Shown in pieces: positions 17,319 to 26,421 of a DNA stretch of 41,393 nucleotides (positions within the stretch are counted from its first letter, which is position 1; every line of letters begins with the position of its first letter). The notes below the pieces were generated by a model. That model saw only the letters and a program-made list of their open reading frames with translations, searched no databases and was not told the origin of the DNA. The translations under genes and the position numbers were made by a program. This DNA comes from a virus: positions 1 to 41,393 of IMG/VR virus record IMGVR_UViG_3300035670_000501. One strand, 5' to 3'.

Positions 17319-18516
17319 TAATTACTTTAAAATAATATTGATCATCAAATACTTGAGTTGTTCCTGCTATTTCAGATTTAATTAAAATTGAATAATATCT
17401 TTCAGGTTCTAAACCATTCATATATACATCAAAATAACTTGAAGTTGCATCTGCACTTAATTGAGTAAATTGAGTATCAAAATCAATCACCATTTCATTA
17501 GTGTCTAAATCTTTGATAGCCCAATAAGATGCTGTTGGTAAATAATAATTATTTGTGTAAACAGAGCCTGTTGTCCATAATTGAATAGGATATTCAGGAC
17601 GTATATTTACTCTAAATCTATTAAAACTTTGAGGATAAAAAGTTCCCGGATTTTGTGACAATGTTACTGTAGCTGGGAGAGTATTTTGGATAGTTTGAGT
17701 AGATGAACCTGTATCAAATATAAAATCTCTCCAACTAAATTGTAATGCTGGGGGATATATTGTATGGGTATCTCTTGAAAAATATTTTAATTCAGGTTGT
17801 ACATCCTTATTATTAATAAATTCAACTTCTTGTTTTACTAGAAAACCATCAGTAGAAATTGAACCTGTAGACCTAGCTCTAATGATATTGGTTACATTAA
17901 AATTAAGGTCTTTTGTATCAAAAAATCCAAAAGTTACAGAGGCTGTTATAGGGTATATATCTGAATTAAGTCTTGTTGGATATAAAGATCCTGTCCACCA
18001 AACACCACCCCCAGCATATGGGTTTACTGTATTAACTGTTCCTAAACCTATATAGGATCCTGTTCTATTAGGACCAAAATTAGTAGTAGGCCACAAAGTA
18101 CTTCCAGAATAATCTAACCAATACCAACTAGTACCATTTGTTTGGACAGGATCATCTAAATATCTACCCGTTCCCATGTCCCAATCTCCAGCAACAGGAT
18201 AACATTCTACTGTAGTATTTGATTGTAATCCTGTTGAAGTTGCTATAAAACATTGTAAATTAACTTTCCAATAGTTGTTATCAAAAAATTTAGATTCACT
18301 AATAGCTCCAGAAGTGACTTTAATTTTATTATCTAATAAATCATCAATTTCTGTTTCTGAAAAATTAATTAAAAAACGGCTAGTTTGAGGATTAGGAGTT
18401 GAATAAGCAAAAGAGGTTTCAGTTGCTTCTATAATTTCATCTAATCCTGTATTCATTGAAGGGAATAAAGAATATATAGTTGCATCTTGGGAAGGAAATA
18501 ATTTATATACTGCCAT
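17311..18516 (-). CDS. baseplate/tail structural protein
   Basis: A 401-residue, mainly beta protein. The N-terminus (MAVYKLFPSQDATIYSLFPS, then NTGLDEIIE) resembles DNRLRE-type jelly-roll modules seen in surface and virion proteins. Further on are aromatic loops (WYWLDYSGSTLWP) and a C-terminal fibronectin-like segment (GLEPERYYSILIKSEIAG). It directly follows the gp6-like gene (11-base gap) and overlaps the next gene by 8 bases. In T4-like phages this location encodes baseplate wedge parts, so a baseplate role is inferred from order and composition. No enzyme motif is present. Confidence 0.65.
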   Translation of the reverse strand: MAVYKLFPSQDATIYSLFPSMNTGLDEIIEATETSFAYSTPNPQTSRFLINFSETEIDDLLDNKIKVTSGAISESKFFDNNYWKVNLQCFIATSTGLQSNTTVECYPVAGDWDMGTGRYLDDPVQTNGTSWYWLDYSGSTLWPTTNFGPNRTGSYIGLGTVNTVNPYAGGGVWWTGSLYPTRLNSDIYPITASVTFGFFDTKDLNFNVTNIIRARSTGSISTDGFLVKQEVEFINNKDVQPELKYFSRDTHTIYPPALQFSWRDFIFDTGSSTQTIQNTLPATVTLSQNPGTFYPQSFNRFRVNIRPEYPIQLWTTGSVYTNNYYLPTASYWAIKDLDTNEMVIDFDTQFTQLSADATSSYFDVYMNGLEPERYYSILIKSEIAGTTQVFDDQYYFKVING

Positions 18517-18527
18517 TTTATGTTATA

Positions 18528-20384
18528 TTAAAAAGGTACTACTTTACCCTGGATATCGGAATTTGGATATTTAACTTCAAAAATCATAGGATCTAAAGAT
18601 GGATATATAACATTATTTGCTGTTGCACCACTTATATCATAAGCATAATCTGAATATCCTTGATCTGAGCCTACTTTATTAATTATTTGAATAGATTTAA
18701 CTGTTTGAACTCCCTCAATTTGATCAAGGGCAACAAATAAATTTCTTAAAGTTATAGGTTGATTAATTTGCCATTGATCTATGTTAAATATATCTTGTAA
18801 TGCTAATATACATTTTAGTAACACTTCATCTGAGTTGGCACCGGGAAGGGTGATTATTTCAAAGTCTACACCTATATTAATTATAAATGCGTCTCTAATG
18901 CCTATAGAATCATTAATCATTTTATATTGAGACAAATATGTATTTAAATTTCTTTTTAAAGCATCAGATGCTTGAGTTAAATTTTTAATATTATTATAAG
19001 ATAATACATATAAATCTACTGTACTTATAGAACGTGAAGCTGCATTTGGTTTAGTAGCATATACTTTTGCTACAGTTCCATATTCCGAAGGTAAACTTAA
19101 AGATCTAATTACATAATCGTCAAATGTTACGTTTCTTAATTGACTTTGAAAGCTACCTAATGAATTTTGTCTTATTTCATTTATATCATCACCATCAGAG
19201 CCACCTGAAGCTGCTTCAGGATTAGTTACTAATAGTGTATTAAATATTTGTTGAGCTAAGTTAGGATCAGTAATTTGAAAATTCAAAAATGTTACATTAT
19301 CGGTAGTTAAATTTTGAAGAGAATTTGCTTGAACATTAGCATCAACTCCCCCACCAACTAAATATCTTACTGTTAAAGTAGTATTTGAAGGTGAAATACC
19401 ATAGGTATTTGTAAAAATAAAGTTTGTTGGAGCATATGCTGTTGTTAATTTACTTTGATTATCAGGTAAACCAATACCAACATTATCTGGGTTAGGGATA
19501 ATTATTTCTGTAGTATCATTTGGGTTTCCAGAACCAAATTGGATTTGAAGATTTGTTTTATCTAAAAATCTTGTAGCAAATCTATTTTGAACAGATTTAA
19601 TTCTTAATAAATTAGCAACATCTGGGTCTTGAAGATAATTAGGATCATTTGGATTTGCATTATCTATAGCTTCATAAATAGCATCTTGAGCTAAATAATC
19701 TACTTCATACCATTTATCTCCTGTTGTTGAGTCTGTAATGTCTAAAATCTTAATAATATTATTATCGGTAATAGTTCTTGAATCAAAAGGTACAGGACTA
19801 GTAAATGAAAATGATGTTGTTTTAATTGTAGCTGATATTGCTTTTGTAGATTTTTTTACTAAGAAATATGTAGGTACACCACCTGCTGTTTGATAAACTG
19901 TTACTTCTGTAGGATCAGTTGAACTACTAAAAGCAAAATTTACTTTATCTGTAATCAGAAATTGTAAAGATCCATTTAAATTAGAAGTAACGGTAGTATT
20001 AGCAGGAATTTGCATAGCATAAGTATAATCAGGAATTTGCACAGCAGGGCTTCCTGAAGGAGTTGCTGGGAGTTGTTGGTATACTTCTAATGTTGCTGTT
20101 GCAGCATTTGTTGCTTTAGGTTTATATCCTAACATATAAGCCAAATCATATAAGTTTTGAGTTTGGCGAGAATATTGAATAAATGTTTCTTGGAATTGGT
20201 TATCTACGTAGAATGATAAAACATCACCTACATAAGCTGCCATTTCCATAAACATCATTCCTGGTGATGCCGGGGTAAAATCGTTATATGTGTTGGGAAA
20301 ATAGGTTTTAGCATAGCTAACAAGACTATTTCTTAGAGATGTAAAATCTCTATCAACGTATTTTATGTCTCTTCTAACGGCCAT
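18528..20384 (-). CDS. 6: baseplate wedge protein gp6-like
   Basis: A 618-residue protein, close to the 660 residues of T4 gp6. The N-terminal signature is typical of the gp6/baseplate J family: a DIKYVDRDFTSLRNSLVSYA segment, then ASPGMMFMEMAAYVGDVLSF and VDNQFQETF. The central and C-terminal parts carry the J-like fold with NEIRQNSLGSFQSQLR and DDYVIRSLSLPSEYG. gp6 dimers form the ring that joins the baseplate wedges and holds the tube-surrounding hub. It sits directly after the gp25-like gene (2-base gap), the order found in T4-like phages. This is a firm assignment. Confidence 0.9.
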   Translation of the reverse strand: MAVRRDIKYVDRDFTSLRNSLVSYAKTYFPNTYNDFTPASPGMMFMEMAAYVGDVLSFYVDNQFQETFIQYSRQTQNLYDLAYMLGYKPKATNAATATLEVYQQLPATPSGSPAVQIPDYTYAMQIPANTTVTSNLNGSLQFLITDKVNFAFSSSTDPTEVTVYQTAGGVPTYFLVKKSTKAISATIKTTSFSFTSPVPFDSRTITDNNIIKILDITDSTTGDKWYEVDYLAQDAIYEAIDNANPNDPNYLQDPDVANLLRIKSVQNRFATRFLDKTNLQIQFGSGNPNDTTEIIIPNPDNVGIGLPDNQSKLTTAYAPTNFIFTNTYGISPSNTTLTVRYLVGGGVDANVQANSLQNLTTDNVTFLNFQITDPNLAQQIFNTLLVTNPEAASGGSDGDDINEIRQNSLGSFQSQLRNVTFDDYVIRSLSLPSEYGTVAKVYATKPNAASRSISTVDLYVLSYNNIKNLTQASDALKRNLNTYLSQYKMINDSIGIRDAFIINIGVDFEIITLPGANSDEVLLKCILALQDIFNIDQWQINQPITLRNLFVALDQIEGVQTVKSIQIINKVGSDQGYSDYAYDISGATANNVIYPSLDPMIFEVKYPNSDIQGKVVPF

Positions 20385-20386
20385 TT

Positions 20387-20791
20387 TTATAATATAATAT
20401 TAATTTCATCTTGAATACCAAAATTTACTACCTGATATTGTAAATTTATTTGTATGGTGTTTGTATCTTCACTAATTGTTGTTGTAAGTTGAGCAACTTG
20501 AACAAAAGGAAAATATTGATTAATTTCATCTGTAATGAATTTTTTAATAAAATCATTCGTTACACTGCTTATATTTTCAAACACATATTTTTGTAATCCA
20601 CTTCCAAAAAATGGATTAAATACTCTTTCTCCAGGGTTAGTAGAGAAAAAATTTATTAAATTATTTTTTACAGCATCTCTTGTTAAATAGTTTGATTTAA
20701 AAACAGCAGGTGCATTAAAAGGAATATTAACTCCTATAGCTTTTCTGTCTATAGAATCAATTGGAAATCTATTTTGAACAATTATTGCCAT
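20387..20791 (-). CDS. 25: baseplate wedge protein gp25-like (GPW/gp25 family)
   Basis: A 134-residue protein, almost the size of T4 gp25 (132). It has the family pattern: an N-terminal strand region with FNAPAVFKSNYLTRDAVKNN, then NLINFFSTNPGERVFNPFFG, then a C-terminal beta sheet (QINLQYQVVN). gp25 is a conserved baseplate wedge protein that contacts the sheath and initiates its assembly; equivalents exist in all contractile injection systems. It is placed directly before the gp6-like gene and 3 bases after the small 114-residue gene. Strong assignment. Confidence 0.9.
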   Translation of the reverse strand: MAIIVQNRFPIDSIDRKAIGVNIPFNAPAVFKSNYLTRDAVKNNLINFFSTNPGERVFNPFFGSGLQKYVFENISSVTNDFIKKFITDEINQYFPFVQVAQLTTTISEDTNTIQINLQYQVVNFGIQDEINIIL

Positions 20792-20794
20792 TTA

Positions 20795-21139
20795 TTATTT
20801 ATTCATTAAAGCCATTATTTGATCTAAACCAACATTACCTTCAGGTAAAGCACCATTAACTGTGTCTACTGAGTTGGGTTGGAAATTACCAGCATATTGA
20901 GAAGTTGCTGCTCCACCCATTTGCATTTCTCCTAAAATACCACCAAACATTGCTTGTCTTTCGGCAGCTGTCAATTGTTTAGGTTTTTCAATATGGGGTT
21001 GAGCATAAGTATCTCTTACAGTTTCAGTAACAACCGTTTTAGGGGCACGAACTGCTTCCAAAAGAATATCTTTTAATTCCTCTTGGATTGCTTCTCTTAC
21101 AGCTTCTTTTATTAAGTTTTTGAGTTCTGTAGTTTTCAT
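20795..21139 (-). CDS. small Glu/Lys helical protein
   Basis: A 114-residue protein when started at the ATG at 21139; a GTG one codon earlier (21142) is possible. Residues 1-35 are a strongly charged amphipathic helix (KNLIKEAVREAIQEELKDIL). A Gly/Met/Asn-rich flexible tail follows (FGGILGEMQMGG). A late-type motif ends 3 bases before the ATG, so a transcript starting there would have almost no leader. It stands at the head of the gp25-gp6 unit. It could be an assembly factor or a minor virion protein. The function is unknown. Confidence 0.6.
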   Translation of the reverse strand: MKTTELKNLIKEAVREAIQEELKDILLEAVRAPKTVVTETVRDTYAQPHIEKPKQLTAAERQAMFGGILGEMQMGGAATSQYAGNFQPNSVDTVNGALPEGNVGLDQIMALMNK

Positions 21140-21142
21140 CAC

Positions 21143-21153
21143 GTTATAAATAT
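21143..21153 (-). promoter_or_regulatory. candidate late promoter motif
   Basis: An exact ATATTTATAAC on the minus strand, 3 bases before the ATG at 21139. It is positioned to drive the gp25/gp6 wedge genes. The tiny distance to the start codon would give a nearly leaderless mRNA. Confidence 0.5.
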
Positions 21154-21157
21154 TAAA

Positions 21158-22282
21158 TTAATAAGCTTTTAAATTGTCTCTGTCAATTATTAGTTTAAGT
21201 TCTGTAACTAGTGTTTGAGCATTAGATGTAAATGATAATTCTGTTTGGATTAATGGTATACCACTTGGTGTGTACCCAACAGCTCTTCTTCTTGTTACGG
21301 TTGAAGTAAAAGGAACTTCTTCTATCCTTATATCAAAACCTTGGTAACTAGTTTTACTAAAATCATCATAGTTATCAATTCCATAATTAATGTATTGAAG
21401 TGTAGTATCTGATAATTGTTCAATATCTTTATGGTCGGCTTCAGGAAGACATCTTTGTAATGCTAAAGTAAGATTAGTTATAGTACTTGCTATATTTCTA
21501 ATAGAAAGAGAAAATATTGATATTCCTAATGTTAAAGCATTAGCTCCAGCAATAATTGGAGGTAATTTAGGAGTTCCATCATTTTTATACAACAATCTAT
21601 TATTAACATAATCTAAATCATCTAAAATAGAAACTATAGCTCCAGGAATTACAGGAATTGTTTTTGCTGCTGCTGATACTATTGGAATGGTTGTTTGTAA
21701 AGCTGTAGAAATTTGTTGTATAGTATTTGCTCCTGTTGATACGGCTTGACTAACAACTGCTATTTTATTTATTCCTTCAACAGTATTGTTTAAATCTTTA
21801 ACAATATCATTAAATTGTGCTAAAGTGGCTCTTGTTATAGGTTCAGGGGGACAAAGATTTTCTAAATTAATATAATTAGCAGCTAATGCTAATACGTTAG
21901 GTGTAATTATTCCTATTACTTTTTTAGATTGAGCATTTATTATAGGACCCAAATTATTAATACCTTCAGGTTTTTGATCTTTAGGGGTTGAATTTTTTAT
22001 TATTTCAGCAGCTATATCAGAATTAGTTTTTCTATTAGCTTTTTCTTGTTTGGCTTTTTGTCTTGCTGCTTTTTGTTGTTCTCTAGTTGCTTGAATTTCT
22101 GCTTTCTTTTTAGCATGGTAATCTTTTAAAGATTCGTTAAAAGCAAAATTTTCATTGTTTTTTTGATCTTGAAGTTTTTTAGCAGTTTCTTTGCTAAGTT
22201 TAGATAATTCTGATTTTTTTGTATTGGGGTCAGCTGCTGCTTTAATTAAGGAACTTGCTTTTGAAGGATCTATAGTAGCCAT
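21158..22282 (-). CDS. structural/tail protein with N-terminal coiled coil
   Basis: A 374-residue protein. Residues 10-110 are a Lys/Ala/Gln-rich coiled coil (KKKAEIQATREQQKAARQKA). Residues 140-280 are hydrophobic and Ala/Ile-rich (VSQAVSTGANTIQQIS), resembling a tape-measure-like helix. A C-terminal beta segment (VTRRRAVGYTPSGIPLIQTE) looks like a folded attachment domain. It overlaps the upstream spike-like gene by one base. It is probably a baseplate hub or tail-tip component; at this length it is too short for a tape measure. Confidence 0.6.
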   Translation of the reverse strand: MATIDPSKASSLIKAAADPNTKKSELSKLSKETAKKLQDQKNNENFAFNESLKDYHAKKKAEIQATREQQKAARQKAKQEKANRKTNSDIAAEIIKNSTPKDQKPEGINNLGPIINAQSKKVIGIITPNVLALAANYINLENLCPPEPITRATLAQFNDIVKDLNNTVEGINKIAVVSQAVSTGANTIQQISTALQTTIPIVSAAAKTIPVIPGAIVSILDDLDYVNNRLLYKNDGTPKLPPIIAGANALTLGISIFSLSIRNIASTITNLTLALQRCLPEADHKDIEQLSDTTLQYINYGIDNYDDFSKTSYQGFDIRIEEVPFTSTVTRRRAVGYTPSGIPLIQTELSFTSNAQTLVTELKLIIDRDNLKAY

Positions 22283-23577
22283 TATATAGTAAAATTATCT
22301 TTAGATGTAAGTTCCTGATTAGTTATCCTGGTTTTTAAAGCTGTAAGGGTTGTATTTACGGTTAATGCTTTTTGGTTTAACGGAGCCATTAATACACCCG
22401 CAGGAACTCCAACAAGAGTTTGACAAGTATTCATAAAGGATTGGAGTGAGTCTATTAATTCTTCTAATAAATCGACTGTTTGATTACCTAATAATAAAGG
22501 TTCATCTGCTTCTTTATCCCCCAAATATAATTTTCCTGTTTGAATAACCATAGTATCAGTATCTACATTAACACTTTCAATAGCATTTAAATTAATAGAC
22601 ATATTAGAACTTAATAAAATATGATCTAATGAACTATTAAATACTAATCTTCCAGATGTTATAATAATTTGATTTCCATCATATTGATTAGGAATTGTTG
22701 GTGGATTTGATTGGTAACTAGAATAATTTGCTGAGGATACTTCTAAGGGTAATTGTTGAGAACTACCAAAATAAATAGAACCTAAATCTTCATTAATTTT
22801 TTCAATAGTAGGAATCCATGCTTCTGTTTCTGTAGGGGCTTGACCATTTCTTATAATTAAGATAGGATCACCATTTTCACCAATTTGAGACCAAGGATTT
22901 TGATCTAAAACAGTTGAACCAAAACGAATACTATGACCCCACCTACCTTCGTAAATTATATCTCCTTCATATGGTTGAAGATATTTAATATTATTACGTT
23001 CAACAAATGTATTTCCTAAATCAATTTCAGGTGGTGGTGCATCAGCATTGGAAGCAGCACCAGCTTCTGCTCTTTGATAAGAAACATTTTTTGGTTGAGA
23101 ATCAGATTCTAAATTATATTCTATAAGAGGATCAGGAAAAGCATTTTGATGTAAAGTATTCCAAAGATTAATAGGTTGAAAATAATAATAATCTGTTTGG
23201 TTTAAGTCTACATTTCGAGGATCCTGAGTTCTAGTAGAGGGAAAGGAAACAATATAAGTAATTTCATTTAATAGAGGAACGTGTCTTATATTAGGAAATA
23301 AAGGTTTAGCAAAATTATAATTAGCAACTAAATTATCTTCAAATACATCACTTACAGGAACTATAGGATTTGAAAAAGGTTCAAACAAAATTCCTCCTAA
23401 GGTATCGTAAGATCCATATTTATCAAATAATTTAGGATACTCATTTTTAATAGCTACTGGGTCTAAAAAAGTAAAACGAACTCTTACAGGTTGTATAACA
23501 AATTGTCCCTGTTGATCAAAAAAACTTTGATCTTGTGCAGATTGAGCTGCTAAACCATATTCTGCATATCCTGCCAT
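22282..23577 (-). CDS. baseplate hub/central-spike-like protein
   Basis: A 431-residue protein. The middle holds GDIIYEGRWGHSIRFGS followed by GDPILIIRNGQ, a pattern typical of the OB-fold/beta region of phage central spike and VgrG-like proteins. A repetitive beta stretch follows (LSSNMSINLNAIESVNVDTD, IQTGKLYLGDKEADEPLLLG) that could form a beta helix. The C-terminus is helical. Such proteins form the membrane-piercing spike at the tip of contractile tails. No lysozyme motif is seen, unlike T4 gp5. It overlaps both neighbours by one base, within the baseplate gene block. Moderate confidence. Confidence 0.65.
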   Translation of the reverse strand: MAGYAEYGLAAQSAQDQSFFDQQGQFVIQPVRVRFTFLDPVAIKNEYPKLFDKYGSYDTLGGILFEPFSNPIVPVSDVFEDNLVANYNFAKPLFPNIRHVPLLNEITYIVSFPSTRTQDPRNVDLNQTDYYYFQPINLWNTLHQNAFPDPLIEYNLESDSQPKNVSYQRAEAGAASNADAPPPEIDLGNTFVERNNIKYLQPYEGDIIYEGRWGHSIRFGSTVLDQNPWSQIGENGDPILIIRNGQAPTETEAWIPTIEKINEDLGSIYFGSSQQLPLEVSSANYSSYQSNPPTIPNQYDGNQIIITSGRLVFNSSLDHILLSSNMSINLNAIESVNVDTDTMVIQTGKLYLGDKEADEPLLLGNQTVDLLEELIDSLQSFMNTCQTLVGVPAGVLMAPLNQKALTVNTTLTALKTRITNQELTSKDNFTI

Positions 23578-23912
23578 TATTTATCTCCTTTTAACTCATT
23601 CATTGCTGAAAGTAGTTGTTCTTTTTCCTCATCAGAAATAGTTAATGAACCATCTGCTGTTTGAGTTTGCATAGCACGTTGAGCTAGCGCAGCCATTTTA
23701 ATTAGAATATCATCATTTTTAACACTTATTTCCATATATTCCTTAATTAAAGGAACAACTAAAGTAGCATCACCAATTTCTGAAATTAATGGTTTTAGCT
23801 CGTTTATAAGTGCTGTGACTTGTTTATCTTTTTTCTGTTGGTTATTATAAATTTCCTCTAAAATATCAGAGAATTTTTTCTTACCAAAGATTACGTTATC
23901 AAATTGTGACAT
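23577..23912 (-). CDS. small helical hypothetical protein
   Basis: A 111-residue, predominantly helical, Lys/Glu/Leu-rich protein (IYNNQQKKDKQVTALINELK). It is the first gene of the block running to the spike-like gene. A near-match to the late motif (ATATTTATTAG) lies upstream at 23931-23941. It has no membrane segment or motif. Its position before hub proteins suggests a chaperone or baseplate assembly factor, which is an inference from context. Confidence 0.6.
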   Translation of the reverse strand: MSQFDNVIFGKKKFSDILEEIYNNQQKKDKQVTALINELKPLISEIGDATLVVPLIKEYMEISVKNDDILIKMAALAQRAMQTQTADGSLTISDEEKEQLLSAMNELKGDK

Positions 23913-23930
23913 AAATATACAATTTTGTTT

Positions 23931-23941
23931 CTAATAAATAT
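23931..23941 (-). promoter_or_regulatory. possible late promoter, diverged copy
   Basis: ATATTTATTAG on the minus strand matches ATATTTATAAC at 9 of 11 positions, 18 bases before the start at 23912. It lies between the sigma gene and the first virion gene, a logical place for a late promoter. Weak on its own. Confidence 0.35.
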
Positions 23942-23946
23942 TGAAA

Positions 23947-24654
23947 CTAGAAATTTGTATATCCGTTTTCTAAATAAAAGACATAATTTTCTTTAAATAT
24001 ATCATAAAGTTGATTAGCTATTTTAGTAATTTTAGGAGTCTTTACTTCAACTTGTTCACGGATATAAATGTAAAGTGCTTTTTTATTAAAAATATCTAAA
24101 TTTTCTCGTTTTCTAAATAATTCTAAAATAGCATCTGCTATTTGAGCATCATATTCTTTTGGGAATATTTCAAATATATTTTGAGTACAATATTCAGTAT
24201 ATTGATCTATAAATTGAGATAAACGTTCATCATAATTATCACCATCTATATTGTAAGAATGATTTTCATCTTCTTCTAAAATCTCAATAGGAGCAGTATC
24301 AACACGCTTTTTATAATTTTTTTGGTTTGAAAGGATTAGATAACGTTTTGCAATTGTTCCAAAGTAAGAATATGCTTTTGCTCCCTTAGATTGATCATAA
24401 AGGTGAATTTTAGAAAGAAGAAATGTAATTACTTCATGTTGTAAATCTTCAATATTATCTACTTCTGTATAATAGAATTTGAATGTGTGGATAATATTTT
24501 CAGTTAATTTAAAAAAACCATAATGAATTCTTTCTCTATAAATTCTACTTCTTTCTTCAGAATCATCTGTATGATTGTATAAAACAATGGCATTTTCAGT
24601 GTCTTGGGTAAAGTATTGTACCCCTTTTTTCTTTTTTTTGACTACTACTTCCAT
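23947..24654 (-). CDS. 55: sigma factor for late transcription, gp55-like
   Basis: A 235-residue protein. Residues 40-112 carry a sigma region 2-like helix set: RERIHYGFFKLTENIIHTFK, then EDLQHEVITFLLSKI and KAYSYFGTIAKRYLILSNQ. This is the pattern of T4 gp55 and its cyanophage homologues, divergent small sigma factors that direct RNA polymerase to late promoters. The basic N-terminus (KKKKKG) and acidic middle (EILEEDENH) are typical of the family. It abuts a membrane coiled-coil gene and lies downstream of a host-type promoter at 25950, so it can be made early. It is the likely reader of the ATATTTATAAC sites. Confidence 0.85.
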   Translation of the reverse strand: MEVVVKKKKKGVQYFTQDTENAIVLYNHTDDSEERSRIYRERIHYGFFKLTENIIHTFKFYYTEVDNIEDLQHEVITFLLSKIHLYDQSKGAKAYSYFGTIAKRYLILSNQKNYKKRVDTAPIEILEEDENHSYNIDGDNYDERLSQFIDQYTEYCTQNIFEIFPKEYDAQIADAILELFRKRENLDIFNKKALYIYIREQVEVKTPKITKIANQLYDIFKENYVFYLENGYTNF

Positions 24655-24935
24655 TACTTTTCAACATTCTTGATGATGAAAGTATTTAAAATAGTTTGGA
24701 TACTTTGTATTTGTTGAAAGAAAAATCCTACTTCATCATCTGATTTGAAACTCCCTTTAACATCAATTTCTTGGATTTTTTTATCCGCAACTTCAATGGT
24801 TTGAGAAATTTTATTTAAATAAGTCATATACCCTGTAAGGATATCTTCTTGTTTTTCGTTTTTACGTAGAAGGTTAAAGGTCGTATATCCCAAGATTACG
24901 ACCATTATACCTAAAATTATTGTTAATATTATCAT
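24654..24935 (-). CDS. small membrane protein with coiled coil
   Basis: A 93-residue protein with one N-terminal transmembrane helix (residues 1-22, ILTIILGIMVVILGYTTFNL). A charged cytoplasmic-type segment and coiled-coil region (about 25-90) follow. It overlaps the sigma gene by one base and the HD gene by 4 bases, so all three are translated together. It could anchor a host or phage protein to the inner membrane. No specific function can be inferred. Confidence 0.6.
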   Translation of the reverse strand: MIILTIILGIMVVILGYTTFNLLRKNEKQEDILTGYMTYLNKISQTIEVADKKIQEIDVKGSFKSDDEVGFFFQQIQSIQTILNTFIIKNVEK

Positions 24936-25717
24936 AAGTTGTCTAATAAGTTTTTAAGACCTTCATTTTTTAGTGAACCTAACGCTTTAGTTTGTTTACT
25001 ATCTTTTGATGGTGCTTTTTTATTTGACTCCAATGTAAAACTTTTCTTTAATGTATCCACGCTACCGTTTAATTTAGGTAACCATTCACGTTCAAATTCA
25101 ATACGTGCGGCCATTAAATCGGCCTGGTGGATAATATATGGAAGAGAAGTACGAGGTTTTTGTTCTGGCATATAAGCCATAAGATATTTCTCGTTTGCTT
25201 TATCATATAAACCATCATGAGTCTGGATTGATATCATCTCATTAAATGAATATTGGATTCCATGAGATTGAAGCATAAATAAACCACGATCTGGGACTGA
25301 GGCAAATGGAACTTTAGTGTTAAACATATAGTCCTCTCCTAATTTTTCACGTCTCCAATTATCAGTCTGAGGGATATATGATTCTTCTGTTTCAGAACCC
25401 ATTTTACCCAAATCATGATTTAGAGCCGAAAATACAAGTTCCTCTTTAGTAAATGTATCTAGATCAGCACCCATATCTCCCCATAATTTATGAAGATGAA
25501 GAGCACAAGTTACAACACGATTAACATGTTCTACATACCCTCCAGGAAAAGCATTATGGTATTCTTTTTTATGAGCAGCAGGCATTAAAACAATGCGATC
25601 CTCATATTTTTCATAAAATGCTTTAAGTGTTGTTTTACGTGGTTCGGAAATATGGTCATCAATAAAACCAATAAAATCCAACCAATTTTGTTGAATTTGT
25701 TCTGCTGTTAGTTGCAT
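24932..25717 (-). CDS. HD-domain phosphohydrolase
   Basis: A 261-residue protein with an HD fold. His64 lies in GGYVEHVNRV and the paired His101-Asp102 in NHDLGKMG; a further candidate metal ligand lies near HGIQYS (about 152). HD proteins are metal-dependent phosphohydrolases acting on nucleotides, cyclic nucleotides or nucleic acids. Phage members often hydrolyse dNTPs or signalling nucleotides. The C-terminus (about 225-261) is Lys/Ser-rich and probably flexible. It shares an operon with the late sigma gene and is separated by 3 bases from the small upstream gene. The fold is firm, the substrate unknown. Confidence 0.8.
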   Translation of the reverse strand: MQLTAEQIQQNWLDFIGFIDDHISEPRKTTLKAFYEKYEDRIVLMPAAHKKEYHNAFPGGYVEHVNRVVTCALHLHKLWGDMGADLDTFTKEELVFSALNHDLGKMGSETEESYIPQTDNWRREKLGEDYMFNTKVPFASVPDRGLFMLQSHGIQYSFNEMISIQTHDGLYDKANEKYLMAYMPEQKPRTSLPYIIHQADLMAARIEFEREWLPKLNGSVDTLKKSFTLESNKKAPSKDSKQTKALGSLKNEGLKNLLDNL

Positions 25718-25720
25718 AAA

Positions 25721-25918
25721 TTAAAAACGATTAATTTCTCCGGGTGATAAAGGTTCTTGTTGTACAAATGCCTTAGCATCATCAATAGATTCACGAAGGG
25801 TAATAAGTACTTCTTCAACTTGTTCTCTTGAACCACCTCGGTTCAACATCATGTGTAATTTACCCACTTCACCCTCGGCTCTCTCTAACCTTCTCATTAT
25901 TATTTCTCTGTTCTTCAT
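25721..25918 (-). CDS. small charged helical protein
   Basis: A 65-residue protein rich in Arg and Glu, predicted as two helices (MRRLERAEGEVGKLHMML; EEVLITLRESIDDAKAFVQQ). It is the first gene after the host-type promoter at 25950-25980 and leads the operon that contains the HD protein and the sigma factor. It has no recognised motif. A small early regulator or host-binding protein is possible but unproven. Confidence 0.6.
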   Translation of the reverse strand: MKNREIIMRRLERAEGEVGKLHMMLNRGGSREQVEEVLITLRESIDDAKAFVQQEPLSPGEINRF

Positions 25919-25949
25919 AATATTTTTTATTTTCTTTTCTCTCGTATCT

Positions 25950-25980
25950 CAAATATAATGACACGATAACTAACCTCCAA
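25950..25980 (-). promoter_or_regulatory. host-type promoter
   Basis: TTGG, 19 bases, TATATTTG on the minus strand, the best match in the window to the Bacteroidota TAnnTTTG box. It drives the operon ending in the gp55-like sigma gene. Confidence 0.8.
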
Positions 25981-25982
25981 GC

Positions 25983-26420
25983 TTAGGTTAAAAGTTCTTC
26001 AAGAATATTTTGAATTTTTTTAAGATGTGCACATTTTTCATATTCTTCGAATTCTTCAAAGTAAGAAATAGCAAACCTTACATAAGTGAGAAGGTAATCG
26101 TCGGCATAATGTAATATAGCTTCTTGACATATCCTATCCTGAGTGTTTATTTTGGAAATCCAATACCAAGCTCTGTTATATACTACAAATTCACCTGCTT
26201 GTTCAACATCATATAAATCTAATTCTTCATCCATCTTGGAAAAGAAACCCATTATTTTTCTATTAAATGTTTTATGGTTATGGATAAGTTTTTTAAACAT
26301 ACCTACCCAGAATAAAGGATGTTCTTTTAAATCTAAAGCAGCATCTATAGCTTTAGCTTTTTCATGTAAAGAATTATTTTCTTCTTCATTAAATAACCCA
26401 AATATTTTATTTGCATCCAT
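25983..26420 (-). CDS. hypothetical helical protein
   Basis: A 145-residue protein using the ATG at 26420 (MDANKIFGLFNEEENNS). An upstream ATG at 26456 would add 12 hydrophobic residues and read through the late-type motif, so I prefer the shorter form. The product is aromatic and acidic, apparently all-helical (YVRFAISYFEEFEEYEKCAH), with no known motif. It is a single gene between the lysis terminator and the sigma operon, under a late-type motif. The function is unknown. Confidence 0.6.
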   Translation of the reverse strand: MDANKIFGLFNEEENNSLHEKAKAIDAALDLKEHPLFWVGMFKKLIHNHKTFNRKIMGFFSKMDEELDLYDVEQAGEFVVYNRAWYWISKINTQDRICQEAILHYADDYLLTYVRFAISYFEEFEEYEKCAHLKKIQNILEELLT

Positions 26421-26421
26421 G

